Shown here: in pieces, positions 20,332 to 33,452 of the stretch
How positions within the stretch are numbered: the first letter of the stretch is position 1
Layout: each line of letters opens with the position of its first letter
Assembly (NCBI GenBank): GCA_052401645.1
Contig: CP198939.1
Span: forward strand, 496,001 to 560,000
Origin: Arsenophonus sp052401645
Lineage (GTDB): Bacteria > Pseudomonadota > Gammaproteobacteria > Enterobacterales > Enterobacteriaceae
Length of the DNA stretch: 64,000 nucleotides
Direction of reading: 5' to 3'
Translations under genes and position numbers: made by a program
The notes under the pieces: generated by a model
The model's input: only the letters and a program-made list of their open reading frames with translations
Database searches by the model: none
What the model was told of the DNA's origin: nothing

Positions 20332-21581
20332 TTGATAATTTATATCATAAATATACATGACAATATATACTTTATAATTTTAAATTTTATATTTTTATGA
20401 AAAATATTTTTTTAAAATATACCTTTACTTATATTTTTAATTTTTGTTTGAAATAAAATCATCAACTATCCAAGATATAATATAATTAAATTAATTAATA
20501 ATTACGAATAATAATAATATGTTATATTAAAGTTTATCAATTTAAATAACTTAAAAAATATGTATTTAAAATATAAAAAATAAAAATTAATACTATTATA
20601 AATTGTGATTTAAATTATTTATTTAAAATATTTAAAATATTAATATCTAAATATTTTTGTAAGAATTAAAGCTGAATAAATAGATCATTTATTAAAAAAT
20701 AAATTTAATTATATAAAGAAGTAATTAATAGTATTAATAAATAATATTTTATTAAGTTACTTCATTTATAGTTATATTTTTATAACTTCAATTTCATTAT
20801 AATTAATATCATAATCTTGAATTAAAAAAATTTTATCTAAAATATGATAAAATATATATAGTATAAATTACTAAAAAAAAGTAAAATTGAATTTATTATT
20901 AATACTTCTATATTAAAATTTAATATGAAATTCAATTAGTATTTTGCACAATTCATATCATAATTATACCATCATTTCTGTAGTAATAAATAACAAGTAG
21001 TTGAATTTAAAATATAAAACTTTTTATCAAAAAAACAAATATTAGTAATTTACTTAAAAAAATTAAATATCTTCTATAAGTAAATATGCAAAATATATTA
21101 TATTTTTATAAATACGATATATTATGAAAAATAAAAAATACATCTTTTAATTAGAAAATGATTAATAGATTAAAAATTGATTTAATAGACTATTAAAATT
21201 AAAATATTTATCATATTAAAAATATTTAAACAAATATTCAGAAACATAACTTAGCTTGATTAATTAATTTAAATTAAACTATTTTATAAAATATGGATGT
21301 TTTAAAAATATAAATATAATATTTAATTACTACTATATATACTTTATATTAATGATTTTTCAGTTAGAAATATAATATTTAGAGTTGTATTATATTTGAT
21401 TTGATATATAAATTAATTTTATTGATCATATTTAATCTATAATATATTAAATACTTCGTATACGTAACACGTTAAGATATGTTATTATTTTATTAATAAA
21501 ATAATAACAGAAAATAAAAATTTAATAGCATTTATTTTATTTTCTGTTTTAAAATTGAAAATAAAATAGAAATAAAATTTA
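20332..21581. other. 1.25 kb gap between glnS and the fur pseudogene
   Basis: E. coli has chiP and chiQ here; nothing coding is visible. The end nearest fur contains a 28-bp palindrome and a hairpin with 14-bp arms. Confidence 0.65.
21481..21548. repeat. Adjacent palindrome and hairpin 3' of the fur pseudogene
   Basis: Positions 21481-21508 form a 28-bp perfect palindrome. Overlapping it, 21506-21519 and 21535-21548 form a perfect hairpin with 14-bp arms (core CAGAAAATAAAA). They begin about 35 bp beyond the fur stop on the minus strand, so they might be remains of its transcription terminator. Confidence 0.6.
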
Positions 21582-22060
21582 TTATTTTATTTTTTTATTG
21601 TTATTTTGATTAATAGGATATTTAAAATTTCTTTTATCAGATAAATTTTTTCTAGAACAATATCCAAAAAAGATAACGATTATGATTATAAAGTTTAATA
21701 TCTTCATATTAGGATATTTTTTGTTGCATTTTAATTGATTCATCACTAAATTCAATAACTTTGCTATAATCTAAACGAATTATGTGGATCATGATGATGT
21801 TGTTATGTTAACTTAAAGATAGATTTATAGTCTTCAAAATTATGACTAATAAGAATGTATATATTATCCAAATTGATTCAAAATACGATAAATAGTTGCA
21901 AAACTAATCTCTTCTATAATATAAACAAGTTTTTTATAGAGATCTTCAGCAGTAATATGCTTGTGGCATTCTTGTTATTGTAATACCTTTAAAATTTTTA
22001 AACACTGAATCGTTATTTTGAATCCTGTATTTTTAGTTTTTTTTTATTATTATCAGTCAT
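21582..22060 (-). pseudogene. fur: fur, ferric uptake regulator, frameshifted remnant
   Basis: The minus strand from ATG at 22060 reads MTDNNKKKLKIQ, as in E. coli Fur (MTDNN), then stops. A second frame reads LKILKVLQ, a stop, then ITAEDLYKKL, IIEEISFATIYRILNQF and a stop, matching the winged-helix DNA-binding domain. A later frame gives a QHHHD metal-site remnant, and another reads RLDYSKVIEFSDESI, matching CLDCGKVIEFSDDSI. A final open stretch with FGYCS runs to a stop at 21584-21582. At least three to four frameshifts and several stops make it non-functional. The place, directly downstream of fldA on the same strand, is that of E. coli fur. Unlike other lost genes here it can still be read, so its decay is probably more recent. 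Confidence 0.93.
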
Positions 22061-22236
22061 ACGGATTTTATTATAGTAATATTAACAATGAATTTAATAA
22101 TATAAGAATATTATTAATGGCAATATATTGTTTATTAAAACTAATTTTATAATTATATATATCTTTAATATTATTATATAATTTATAAAATTATCATTTA
22201 TCAAAAAAAACTTGATATCTATTTATAGACGATAAC

Positions 22237-22743
22237 TTACAAATTTAGTTCTTCAGATATTTGTTTTATCCAAGTTTCTAATCGATCAGCTGTTAGTTCT
22301 GGTTGACGATCTTCATCAATGGCAAGACCTATAAAATTGTTATCATCAGCTAGTCCTTTTGATGCTTCAAAGTTATAACCAGTTGTTGGCCACTTACCTA
22401 CAATAGTAGCCCCGTTAGGTTCAATAATATTTTTTACTATGCCCATAGCATCACAAAAGTATTCTGAATAATCTTCTTGATCGCCACAACCAAAAATAGC
22501 TACCATCTTATTTGTGAAATCAATTTTTTCTAATATTGGAAAAAAATCATCCCAATCACACTGTGCTTCACCATAATACCAAGTTGGAATTCCGAATAGT
22601 AAAATATCAAATTCTTCAATATTCTTTTTTGTGCTTTTAGCAATATCATGAATTTCAGCATTACCAATGGTTTCTTGAATCATTTTTGCAATATTTTCTG
22701 TATTGCCAGTATCACTACCGAAAAAGATACCTATCATTGCCAT
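22237..22743 (-). CDS. fldA: Flavodoxin I
   Basis: Small cytoplasmic FMN electron carrier, 168 aa against 176 in E. coli. The FMN phosphate loop is G9-SDTGNT-15 in GIFFGSDTGNTENIAK, and the isoalloxazine-stacking residues correspond to W55 and Y92 (E. coli W57 and Y94). It is two residues shorter near position 28 and lacks the last six residues after EELNL, which are not part of the FMN site. It likely donates electrons to radical-SAM and iron-sulfur enzymes such as MiaB. It lies upstream of the fur pseudogene, as in E. coli. A weak AAAGG is 12 nt upstream of the start. Confidence 0.97.
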   Translation of the reverse strand: MAMIGIFFGSDTGNTENIAKMIQETIGNAEIHDIAKSTKKNIEEFDILLFGIPTWYYGEAQCDWDDFFPILEKIDFTNKMVAIFGCGDQEDYSEYFCDAMGIVKNIIEPNGATIVGKWPTTGYNFEASKGLADDNNFIGLAIDEDRQPELTADRLETWIKQISEELNL

Positions 22744-23117
22744 AAAATAAATAAACCTTTTAATTTTAATTAAAGTATTATGTTAATACCATATCATTAT
22801 GTACGATTAATACAGAAAAGATGATATCCATTAAATTAGCAATTAAATAGTTATTTTTAACAAAATTAGTATTAATTTATTAATTTTTATTTTTATATTT
22901 AAAGCTAATCAATTATAGTTCACATTTTTTTATTTTCTAATTGCGCTAAAATATTGATACAATTTCATTAGTATAATTTATTTTTTATATCTGAACTAAT
23001 ATATTTATATTCAATATCATAATAATATATCGATTATTTTTTTAATTTTACTTATATAAACTTTTATTTTTATCACATTTTAACTAGTTAATTTTATTTT
23101 TTAAAATTGTTTATATT

Positions 23118-23155
23118 GAGATAATCATTGATTTTTTTTAAATGATTATCTTTTT
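23118..23155 (+). terminator. Terminator-like hairpin plus T tract
   Basis: GATAATCATT (23120-23129) pairs with AATGATTATC (23141-23150), extended by A-T and G-T pairs, and TTTTT follows. No gene precedes it on the plus strand. It may be a relic of a lost plus-strand gene. Confidence 0.4.
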
Positions 23156-26100
23156 AGTAAAACGATAAATAAATTCAGTATTTTAAGATTAATCATTTTT
23201 TATTTTATATTTAATATATGAATAAAATTTGATAAATTATTAAATACGTTATTTTAATAACATAACTATTGTCACTATTTTAGTAGTATAAAATATAATT
23301 GATAAAGAAAAATATTATTGATTAAATGATATCAAATAACTATAAAAAAAAGAATAAATAATATTTTTTATTATTATTTAAATAATTTTAATGTTAATTT
23401 GATTATTCTGATTTTATTTGTGATTCTTAATTAATTAAATATAAATACTGTTTATCTTAATAAAATTAATATTCTAATCTAATTTAACTACTTATTTTTA
23501 ATAATTATAAAAACTTAATTAAATATGAACACATTATATTAATTTTTTATTCATTATTTAAAATTTTTTAATAAAACTTATATGATATACATTTTATAAT
23601 ATTAGTTTTTTTTAAATAAGATGTTAATATATATAGATTACTTCATTAAGAATTTAAATATACTATTGTGTTAAAATTAAAATTTATAATTTCTATCTAA
23701 TAGTTATTGATCTTTATTTATGACTTTATTAAAAGTTTATGATTAATACAGAAGATTATCTAGTATATAGTGTTCATACTCTATGTTACTAAAAACAAAA
23801 TATTTTATAATAATACAACATTTATTTATATCTTATATTATAAATAAGATAATATTAATCATAGCTAGATAGAGATTTTAATAAAACACTTTTACACTAA
23901 ATAATGCAGGTAGTTATAATAATTTTATTAATGTATTTTCCAAATTTTAATTGATTATAGTAATTATACCTATAAATTGATAATTTTTGAATTATAATAA
24001 AGTAAGTATTTGTAATATTTATCATGTTATTAACATGTAAAATACGATATTATTTATATATAGTCTTTATGATAGGATTAAATATTTTATTATAATAAAA
24101 TATTGCTATTTATTTTATTTGGAGAGTTAAATGTTTGATTTAATGTAATATAATTTTTAAAAGATTGAATCTTTATTTTAAACTATTAATTTAATATTTA
24201 TTGTTAAGGTTATAAATATATTTTTTTATTTTGATTATTTTAAAAGCTATAATTAATTTAATGAAAAAAAGTGATATTATACTTTTTAAGCTAATATTTT
24301 CTGTTAAATTATAAATAAACATACTTAATAAATAAAAAATAAAATATATAATAAATAAATTAATAACAATAGAAGCTATAACTATACTTTACTTAAAAAA
24401 CATAATAATGGATAATTTTAATTAAAATTAAATTAATAAATAAGGTTAAAAATTATAATAATTAAATGTTAATTAATTTAATTATTTTAAGAATTTAAAT
24501 GATAATTTATATAAGCTTTCATTGTTTAAAATATTCATTTAGCTCTTTTTTAATAAATGAAGATATAAACAATTATTATATAATGAAGTATTAATTCTAA
24601 TTAAGATATAATTAATGGTTTTATTATAAGTAAAATTAACTATAAAAAACTTTAAAAAACTAATCTGATTATAATATTTTTAAAATCATATACGGCTTTA
24701 TTAAAAATAAACACTTTTAAAATATAGATTTTATTATTAAAAAATTTTTATGAGAAAAGATGTATAGATTTACTCTCTTTAATAAAGATTGGTATATTTA
24801 ATTAGTAAGAATATTGCTAATTAATAAATCACGTTTCTTTAGATATGTATGATATAAAAATTAATGTATAGAAGTCTTTTTTTTATTAAAACTTAAAATA
24901 AAAACATTGTTAATATATATAAATTATTTATTCTGTTTTTAATATATAAATTAAATCAAGAAATAGTAAGATAAAAAGATCTTTTCAGTAAATTAGTAAT
25001 TTTCTAGTTTCTTAATTAAAATTTAAGAAAGGAAACAATAATTTAATAATTTCATTAATTTATTAATTAAATACTATTACTATCTCAGAATATAATTTAA
25101 AAAATGATTAACTTAAATCATCTATATATTTTATATAAAAACTTTATTAATCTATAAAATTACAGATAAATTATTTTTATAATAAATTTATTTTGTATAC
25201 TTTAAAGCATTTATTTATAACTATGTAAATTATTACTTTATGGAAAAAAATAAAATAAAAATCAAGTTATAACTAATTATAATTTAATAGTTTTATTATC
25301 AAATATATCTTTTAGATATAAAAAATATTAGTTATTTAATAAATAGATTCTTTTTACTAGGATTTTTATCCTAAATAAATATATTATATAAGTAATATGT
25401 AAAAATATATATTTAAATATTTTTAAAAAAAAGTTTTTTTAAAAAATATTATATAATTTATCTAATGTTTAGTTTTACATTAATTAGATCATTAAATTAT
25501 CATATTTCATTTTATTTAAAAACAAATGATAGAATTATTAAAATATTTATAATATTAAAAGTATTATAAATATTTAAAAATAGGTCATTATAACTTCATG
25601 AACCGTTTTCATATTCTTAATAACGAATTTTTTTTAAGAAAATAAATTAGCAATAGAAATTGCAACTAGTAAAGTAAAATATTTTATTTATTTTATTGAT
25701 TATCTAAAATTTATTTAAATAATAATTTTATTTTAAATACAACTAAAAATAACATATAAAATGAGTTAGGATAATAATACAAGTGATTTATATTATGAAT
25801 TAAAAATTACTAACTTTATGTAGTAAAAATTACTGAAAAGTTAGCTAAATTTATCAATTAGTTAATTTATTATAATATTGGTGATTACATTTGTAAGAGA
25901 AATTAAATATTCAGAAAATAGATATAAATACTTTAACTGAAAGATGTTAAAACACAAAAAAATCTTTATTTTATAAAGTATATTATATTTGGTATATCCG
26001 TCATTATCATATATAGATCGTAAAATAATTCAATTTTATATATGAATTAATTAAGTTTATATAAATAAAATTTATATTAATAATAAAACTTAATATATCT

Positions 26101-28656
26101 AAAAAATAGATAATTTAATAAAATAGATTAAATAATTAAATATATAGTATATGCATAAAATATAGATTCTTAATAATTGTAAATATAAATGTTACCTTTA
26201 GCTACTCAAATATGATTAACTGCTTAATTAGATATCCTATAAAAATTAAATTATATATTTTAATTATATAAAATATATAAGATTATAACTAAATAAACCA
26301 CTAGAATTCAAGATAATTAAATTAAAAAATAAAGAAATAAAAATGAATAATATTCCATAGGATATTTTGCTATAAAGTAGTAAAATAAAATAAAACAAAC
26401 TGTAATTTTGCTTTTACAAAGATTTTTAAAATAAGAAATATCAGTGTCTAATATTAAATTAATAGAATAATAATTAATAATTTTAAACATTAGATTTAAA
26501 AAATGTAGATTCTTCATGAAAACCATTAACAGTAGGACTATAACTCTTATACACTAAATATGTACGATCGAGTATATACGATAAATTTTAAATAAATTAC
26601 AAAAGTACTAAAATAATAAATTTTATTATATAACTTCGTAGTACCATTAAATAAAATTTATAAATAGAATGTGTTTATAAAATACATCTACTATTTTAAC
26701 AGATTTATATGTGCTACTAACTAGTGTATAGTTTCTATCAAAAATATTGAATTGAAGAGTTATATATATATTATGCTGTAACATTAATTATAGATGATAA
26801 ATATGAATAGATATTTTATGAGTAAATAACAAAGGAAATAAGGAATATAAATATATATTCAATTTTGCTAAATAAAATTAACATTTTGAATTAAGTGAAA
26901 TTAAATAAAATGGTACTTTATAATAAACATTATTTTAATTAAATATTTGTATATATTCTTTGTTGCTATAAAATGATGAATTATTTTTTTAAAAAAAAAG
27001 TCTAAACCATAGCTATCTTTTTTGATATATATTAAAAGTATTTAATAAACTTTAAAAATAGTTATTTTCAAAATAAAATAAGTTTATTTTAAACTATAAA
27101 ATTTATGGTTTATTATTTGAATTTATAAGAACTTGAATAATTATTTTATTAATGATTTTAATATATGTAACATTAAAAGAAAATAAGAAAATTTTAATAA
27201 ATATTTGTTTATATATTAATAATAAATTATAAAAAAGAGTTTTTAAAATATTAAATTGTTTTTAGTTTATTTTAAACAAATGTTTATTTTAATAATTAAT
27301 TTTTTATTAAATTTCTGTTTTTTAAAAAAATATTGATATATTTGTAATTGCAATTGGTTAATAATATTAATATAATATGTAATTTTCTGTTATAAATTAA
27401 TAATTTTGCATAAAATAAAATAGATAAAATCTATATAATTTTTTATAAAAATTTAATATTTGTTAATTTTTATATAATTAATATAATTATTATATTAAAT
27501 TATTTATCATATTTTATATGATTTTATTTAAATTATTTCATCAATCTTATAAATAATAATTAATTATTTTTTTTGTTATTTTATTTAGTTTAAAAATCAA
27601 AAATAAATATAAAACAATTTTAATTTTATTTTTAATAAAATATTTTATTGTTTAATTGAAATTTTATTTAATAGATTGATTTTTTTTGAAAAGAGTAAAT
27701 AAATGATTTCATTATTTTTATAATTACTTATATTTTAATCGAAAGTAAAAATTATTTACTTATTTAAAATTATTTTATAAAATTAATAAAATTATTTAAT
27801 TTAATTACAAAAAATAACTATTTATAAGTAATATCAATTGTGAAATAATTAATATGTTTATATATATTTATTATATATTCTAGTATGTATAAATTTTTTT
27901 TTATTAAAAAATAATTTTAATTCAAATTTATTAAAATTAAGAAAAAAATAATTTTTATTATAAAAATTATTTTTAATATAAATAAAAAATTTTTTATAGA
28001 TATAAACTACTATCTAGATGATATTAAAAATTAAAATAATTCGTAACTAATTAATAATATTTTTGTTTAAAAAACAATAGAAAAATTAATTTACTAAATT
28101 AAATGATTTTAATTAAAATTAAATTTAGAATTAATTCATTTGATCTATTTAAATAACAATATTGATTTCTTATTTTGGAATTTACTACTTTTTTAACTAA
28201 TTTATCATTATTTCATAAAATGAATAATATATTTTATAATTATTTATAAGATAAATTAACTAATAACAATATAAAAATTAGAAAATTTCTATAAATTATA
28301 GTTTGATTGTTATCCATTTATATTATTATTTTTCTATTAATAATAGGATATGGATAAAATTAATTTATTTTAAATAAGTTAATGAGATAAAATATTTGTT
28401 TGTATTGTTTTGTTTTGATAATAAAAGAATAATTTCTAATTTGTAATTAATTGATATGATTGTAAATGTTAAACTTAATGAATATAAATAATTTTATAAT
28501 TACTATGTAAATACAAAATACATTGAAATTTTCAATTAGTAAATAATAAGTATATGTTAGTATGATAGAATTATTAAGAAGAATATAAATTTAATTTATA
28601 GATATAATAATTTATGTAAATTATTTAAGTGATATAGTTATATAATATTCTATTAA

Positions 28657-28682
28657 CTCATTCTATTTGTTAATAGAATGAG
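28657..28682. repeat. Perfect hairpin, 11-bp arms, 4-nt loop
   Basis: CTCATTCTATT and AATAGAATGAG flank TGTT. It has more G+C than its surroundings. Confidence 0.65.
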
Positions 28683-28781
28683 AGATAAATATGTAATAAA
28701 AAATTAATAATTATAAAACTTATAGTTTATTAAAATTTAAATAATATATTTATAAGTAAAATAGTAAATAATAATAGAAAT

Positions 28782-28825
28782 ATTATCAATTTATATGGAA
28801 TATTTTATTCATATAAATTGATAAT
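28782..28825. repeat. Perfect inverted repeat, 16-bp arms
   Basis: Arms 28782-28797 and 28810-28825 are exact reverse complements around a 12-nt loop that is itself partly self-complementary. Confidence 0.75.
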
Positions 28826-29246
28826 TTAAAATTATTTATATATTTTCCAAAATTAATTTAAAATATAAATTTCTTTAAAAGAAAGCTAAGTTTAAGTAAT
28901 TAAAACTTTTATTATTTTATTTTTCTGTACAATATCTTATATTTAGATGAAATAATTTTAATAAAAAAAATAAAATAATTTAAAAATGATTATAATTTAA
29001 AAAAAAATACAATTTTATAAATATGTATAATGTAGTAAATAATATATATGAATATGAATTAGTTATATATTATGTATCTCTATTGATATTTTGTTTTAAT
29101 TAATCTTTTTTATTTCATTTCAATATAACTATAAGTAATATAATCTCAATAGTAAAATAAATTAATTTTCATATCATAAAAATGAAATAAAATATTATTT
29201 TATTGATTATTAGTAATTACAGCTAAAAAATTTTTATTTTTAAAAT

Positions 29247-29293
29247 TTTAATAATTTAACTTTTATAAGAAATATAAAAGTTAAATTATTAAA
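29247..29293. repeat. Perfect inverted repeat, 21-bp arms, 5-nt loop
   Basis: Arms 29247-29267 and 29273-29293 are exact reverse complements around AGAAA. It lies about 280 bp upstream of pgm, with no gene ending beside it. Confidence 0.85.
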
Positions 29294-29575
29294 TATATTA
29301 TCTATTTTATAGAAATAATAAATTAATATTAGCATACAATAATAATAAAAGATAAAACCTCACACTTTTAAAGTTTATATATTTTATTAACTAAACTAAA
29401 AATATCAATAATAATTATAAAAAAAATTAATAAAAAATTTTTTTAAGAAATATGAATATAATTTTCTATTAAATTTAATTAATAAGATATGTAGTATATA
29501 CTTTAAATCAATATTATTCTTTGTAACTTATTTATTATTATTTTATCAATATTTTTTCTTGGAGAATGAAATTAA

Positions 29576-31213
29576 GTGATTTTACATAAACGTGCCGGAC
29601 AGATTGCTAATAAAAATGATTTAATTAATACCAAACAATTGGTTATGCAATATTATTCATTACAGCCGCAAATAAAAAATCTTGATCATAGTGTTAAATT
29701 TGGTACATCTGGTCACCGTGGTAGCGCTTGTCGTAATAACTTTAATGAACAACATATTTTAGCTATTACACAGGCCATTGTGGAAGTTCGGCGATTAAAT
29801 GGTATTACTGGACCATGTTTTATTGGAAAAGATACACATGCTTTATCATATCCTGCTTTTATGACTGTTACTGAAGTGCTAGTTGCTAATGGGATTTACG
29901 TCATTACTCAAGAAAATGAAGGTTTTACACCTACACCAGCTATTTCTCATGCTATATTGGATTATAATCAACGGTATAATGAAAAAGCTGATGGGATTGT
30001 TATAACATCTTCACATAATTCTCCTGAAGATGGTGGGATTAAATATAATCCCACACATGGTGGGCCTGCTGATGAATTTCTTACAATTGAAATTGAACGC
30101 TTAGCAAATCAATTTATAACTAATAGATTATTATCTATTAAACGTAATAGTTATCAATTAGCTATTAAAGATCCTCATTATAAGCAACAAGATCTTATTG
30201 AACCTTATGTTATTACTTTAAGTAAAGTTATTGATATGGCTGCTATTAAAAAATCTGGATTAAAGATAGGTGTCGATCCATTAGGTGGTTCTGGGATAAA
30301 TTATTGGAAACGTATTGCTGAATATTATCAACTTAATTTAGAATTAGTTAATGAACAAATAGATCCAACATTTAGTTTTATGACTTTAGATCAAGATGGT
30401 ATGATTAGAATGGATTGTTCTTCGAAATGGGCAATGAAAGGTTTATTAGATTTACGTAAGAAATTTAATTTAGCCTTTGCTAATGATCCTGACTGTGATC
30501 GCCATGGAATAATAACTCCATCAGGATTAATGGATCCAAATCATTATCTTGCTGTTGCTATCAATTACTTATTTAAACATAGACCACAATGGAGAAATGA
30601 GATTGAAGTAGGAAAAACATTAGTTTCAAGTACTATGATTGATCGTGTAGTTTCTAATTTAGGTCGTGAATTAGTTGAAGTTCCTGTTGGTTTTAAGTGG
30701 TTTGTTAATGGATTATATCAAGGTAGATATGGTTTTGCGGGTGAAGAGAGCGCTGGTGCTTCTTTTTTAAAGTTTGATGGAACAACATGGACTACCGATA
30801 AAGATGGCATAGTTCTATGTCTATTAGCAGCCGAGATAACAGCTGTGACAGGCAAAAATCCACATCAACACTATCAAGATCTCACTAAATATTTTGGTAA
30901 ACTTTACTATAGTCGTATTCATGCTAAAGTTAATTATAAACAAAAACAATGTTTAACTAAATTAACTGTTGAAATGATATCAATAGATATGTTGGCTGGT
31001 GATCCAATTATCACTCGCTTAACAAAAGCTCCTGGTAATGGTGCTGATATTGGTGGTTTAAAAATAATAACAGATTATGGATGGTTTAGTGTTAGAACAT
31101 CAGGCACAGAAGAAGTTTATAAAATTTACTCTGAAAGTTTTCGTGGTAATAAACATCTTAAATTAATTGAGCGAGAAGCGATACAAATTGTTAATAAAAT
31201 TATTTCAGATTGA
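29576..31213 (+). CDS. pgm: Phosphoglucomutase (GTG start)
   Basis: Interconverts glucose-1-phosphate and glucose-6-phosphate, linking glycolysis to UDP-glucose and envelope sugar synthesis. It is 545 aa against 546 in E. coli. The phosphoserine is S146 in TSSHNSPEDGG, the magnesium loop is DPDCDRH with D304, D306 and D308, the sugar-binding GEESAG is present, and the C-terminal phosphate loop reads RTSGTEE. The only start in frame is GTG at 29576, because an in-frame TAA directly precedes it; GGAG lies 11 nt upstream. MILHKRAGQ aligns with E. coli MAIHNRAGQ. seqA, its E. coli partner upstream, is gone. Confidence 0.97.
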   Translation: MILHKRAGQIANKNDLINTKQLVMQYYSLQPQIKNLDHSVKFGTSGHRGSACRNNFNEQHILAITQAIVEVRRLNGITGPCFIGKDTHALSYPAFMTVTEVLVANGIYVITQENEGFTPTPAISHAILDYNQRYNEKADGIVITSSHNSPEDGGIKYNPTHGGPADEFLTIEIERLANQFITNRLLSIKRNSYQLAIKDPHYKQQDLIEPYVITLSKVIDMAAIKKSGLKIGVDPLGGSGINYWKRIAEYYQLNLELVNEQIDPTFSFMTLDQDGMIRMDCSSKWAMKGLLDLRKKFNLAFANDPDCDRHGIITPSGLMDPNHYLAVAINYLFKHRPQWRNEIEVGKTLVSSTMIDRVVSNLGRELVEVPVGFKWFVNGLYQGRYGFAGEESAGASFLKFDGTTWTTDKDGIVLCLLAAEITAVTGKNPHQHYQDLTKYFGKLYYSRIHAKVNYKQKQCLTKLTVEMISIDMLAGDPIITRLTKAPGNGADIGGLKIITDYGWFSVRTSGTEEVYKIYSESFRGNKHLKLIEREAIQIVNKIISD

Positions 31214-32180
31214 ATAATTTATTACTTTTACAATTATTATATTGTTTTTTATTTAAAAAACTTTTTTATTATTATATCTTTTCATAAGAAATAATTAAGT
31301 ATATTATCTTAATATTTATAAAGTTAATTATTTAAAAAATAAAGAGAACGATAGTCAATTCTTTTTTTTACTCTATAGATTTTTACTTATCTTAGTTATT
31401 TTATTTTTTTAGATTTTATCTAAATTATTTATATAAAAACTACTTTATAAAATATTATAGTTATCTTTATTTATTTGAAGTAAATATTGACTTTTATTAT
31501 TTTATATTTAATAAATTAGAATAACATAAAATTCTAAAAGAATGAAAAATATTTCAATAAGTAATAATAACTTTTATTAATTAATATTTTAATATTATAC
31601 TTAATAAATATAATTTTTTTATTTTAGTTAATAATTTTATAAGAATTATATTTATATTTAAAATATTATTAATATAAATTTGTATATATACATATTTATT
31701 TTTTAGTTTAATATTAGAAATTAATATAATAATTCCATGATTTAATATTTTAATATAAACTATATTCAATTTAATGATATTAATAAAACTGTTAAAATAA
31801 CATATATACTTTATATATAAATACTATCTTATTTATTAAAATAATTATGTTGATAATACTATAAAAATGCATTAGTAGATAACTTTATAAGTTTTAGCAC
31901 TTTATATAATTTATTCAAAGTTCTACTTGTATAAACTAAATTAATTTACAATAAATTTTTATTTATTAATATAATATATTTGATGAATTATATATATTTT
32001 TTAAAATTAAGATAAAGTAGTTTAAATTATCTATTATTATTTAAAATTTTTAAAACATTTAAAGATAATACCTATTTCTTATCAAAAATGATATCAACAA
32101 AGATAATTACCCTGTTTTTTTATTTTTATATTATATTTCAATACATATCTTAGGAAATTATCCTAATATTCTTTTTAATA

Positions 32181-32210
32181 AAATAAATCTTTAATATTAA
32201 AGATTTATTT
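32181..32210. repeat. 30-bp perfect palindrome
   Basis: Positions 32181-32195 and 32196-32210 are exact reverse complements without spacer. Confidence 0.8.
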
Positions 32211-32904
32211 AGTTTTAATTTTATTTGTTTTATATAATTAAAATATTTATGTCTTGTAAGATTTTTAAGTATATTATTGATATTTTACTAATTAAAAATT
32301 AATTTTTATTTTATAACTATAGTTAGTTTTTATTTTTTCATAAATATACTAATTATATAGTTTATTCAATTTATTTCACTTCTTAGTTTTATGTTTAGAT
32401 ATATTTAATTTTATCATAAACAAGAAAATTATATTAATATGAATTTAATTAATGTGTATAACTAATTAATTGAATCACCATTATATATCAATACTATAAT
32501 GTATTTTCTGCGTATATATTTTTTATAATCATAGTTTCTATAATTCTATATCAATAGTTAAAATATTTATATTTATCTCATAAGTATTTAATTTTTTTTC
32601 TTAAACTGAGAATAGTAAGTATTCCCGTTAGTTAATTAACTAGAAAATCAATATATTTTCTAATTTTTTATTTATATAAACTATTATTTTTAATTTATAA
32701 AAAACTTTTTATTTTAACTCATTTAAAATATTGTTTTAATTTGATAAAAGTAATATTTATATTTGAATAAATATCAAATAAATTGTAAGCAATATGAGAG
32801 TATAATAGATTTTAGTTTGTTTTATAATTAATAATTTCTTATTACGAGTTTATTTTTTAACAAAGACTTTTATTTTTAATAAAATACCATAAAATCATAT
32901 GTAG

Positions 32905-32942
32905 TATTAAAAGTTTTTTAAGTACTTAAAAAACTTTTAATA
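32905..32942. repeat. 38-bp perfect palindrome
   Basis: Positions 32905-32923 and 32924-32942 are exact reverse complements without spacer, centred on AAGTACTT. It lies about 510 bp upstream of ybgI. Confidence 0.87.
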
Positions 32943-33452
32943 TAATTAAATTAATTAAAAATATGGGTTCATTATATATTGTTTACTAAAATAGTAAGAA
33001 ATGTAATTCAATCGTATTATTAATTCTTATATTAAATAAGTTATATAATTAAAGATTAATACTTTTTTGATAAGAATATCTATATACTTAATAATTAATA
33101 TTATTTTAGCAAAAAATTTTTTTATATATTTGGCTAAATTATTATTTTTTAATATTAATAATTTTAATTTTTTTATATATTTATTTTCAACATAAACTAA
33201 TCATAACTTTTTTTTAATTTTAATTTATTTTAATAAAATATATCTTCTTAAACAGATATTATTAATATTTTATTTAGCATATAATAAATAAAATATAATT
33301 AATAAAATAATTGATTAATTAAAAATCAAACATCATATTACTTTTTTTTCAAAGTAAATTTAAAATTTCTTATTTTTAGTTATTTTTAAATATATTTTTA
33401 AAGTTTTTTAAAAATATTAGTTTTATTAATAGAGAAAAGGAAAGATAAAGTG

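Larger units (their letters stand above)
22744..29575. other. 6.8 kb gene-free desert between fldA and pgm
   Basis: E. coli has ybfE, ybfF and seqA here. I looked for SeqA immediately upstream of pgm and saw no trace. The sequence is nearly all A and T with stops everywhere. It contains several inverted repeats (listed). The 69-codon minus frame at 26317 is low-complexity and not credible. Confidence 0.7.
31214..33452. other. 2.2 kb gene-free gap between pgm and ybgI
   Basis: E. coli carries speF/potE, kdp, rhsC and phr in this interval. None is recognisable. Two perfect palindromes (32181-32210 and 32905-32942) are present. The 62-codon minus frame at 31581 is I/N/K-rich noise. Confidence 0.7.

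Noticed and set aside
22860..22920. Promoter for fldA with a TATAAT on the minus strand (22917-22912)
   Set aside because: TATAAT is present but the -35 region at proper spacing is poor, and such hexamers are frequent in this A+T-rich DNA.
26317..26526. 69-codon minus-strand frame
   Set aside because: No ribosome binding site or motif; composition matches translated noise.
31581..31769. 62-codon minus-strand frame
   Set aside because: Almost only I, N, K, L and Y; not coding.
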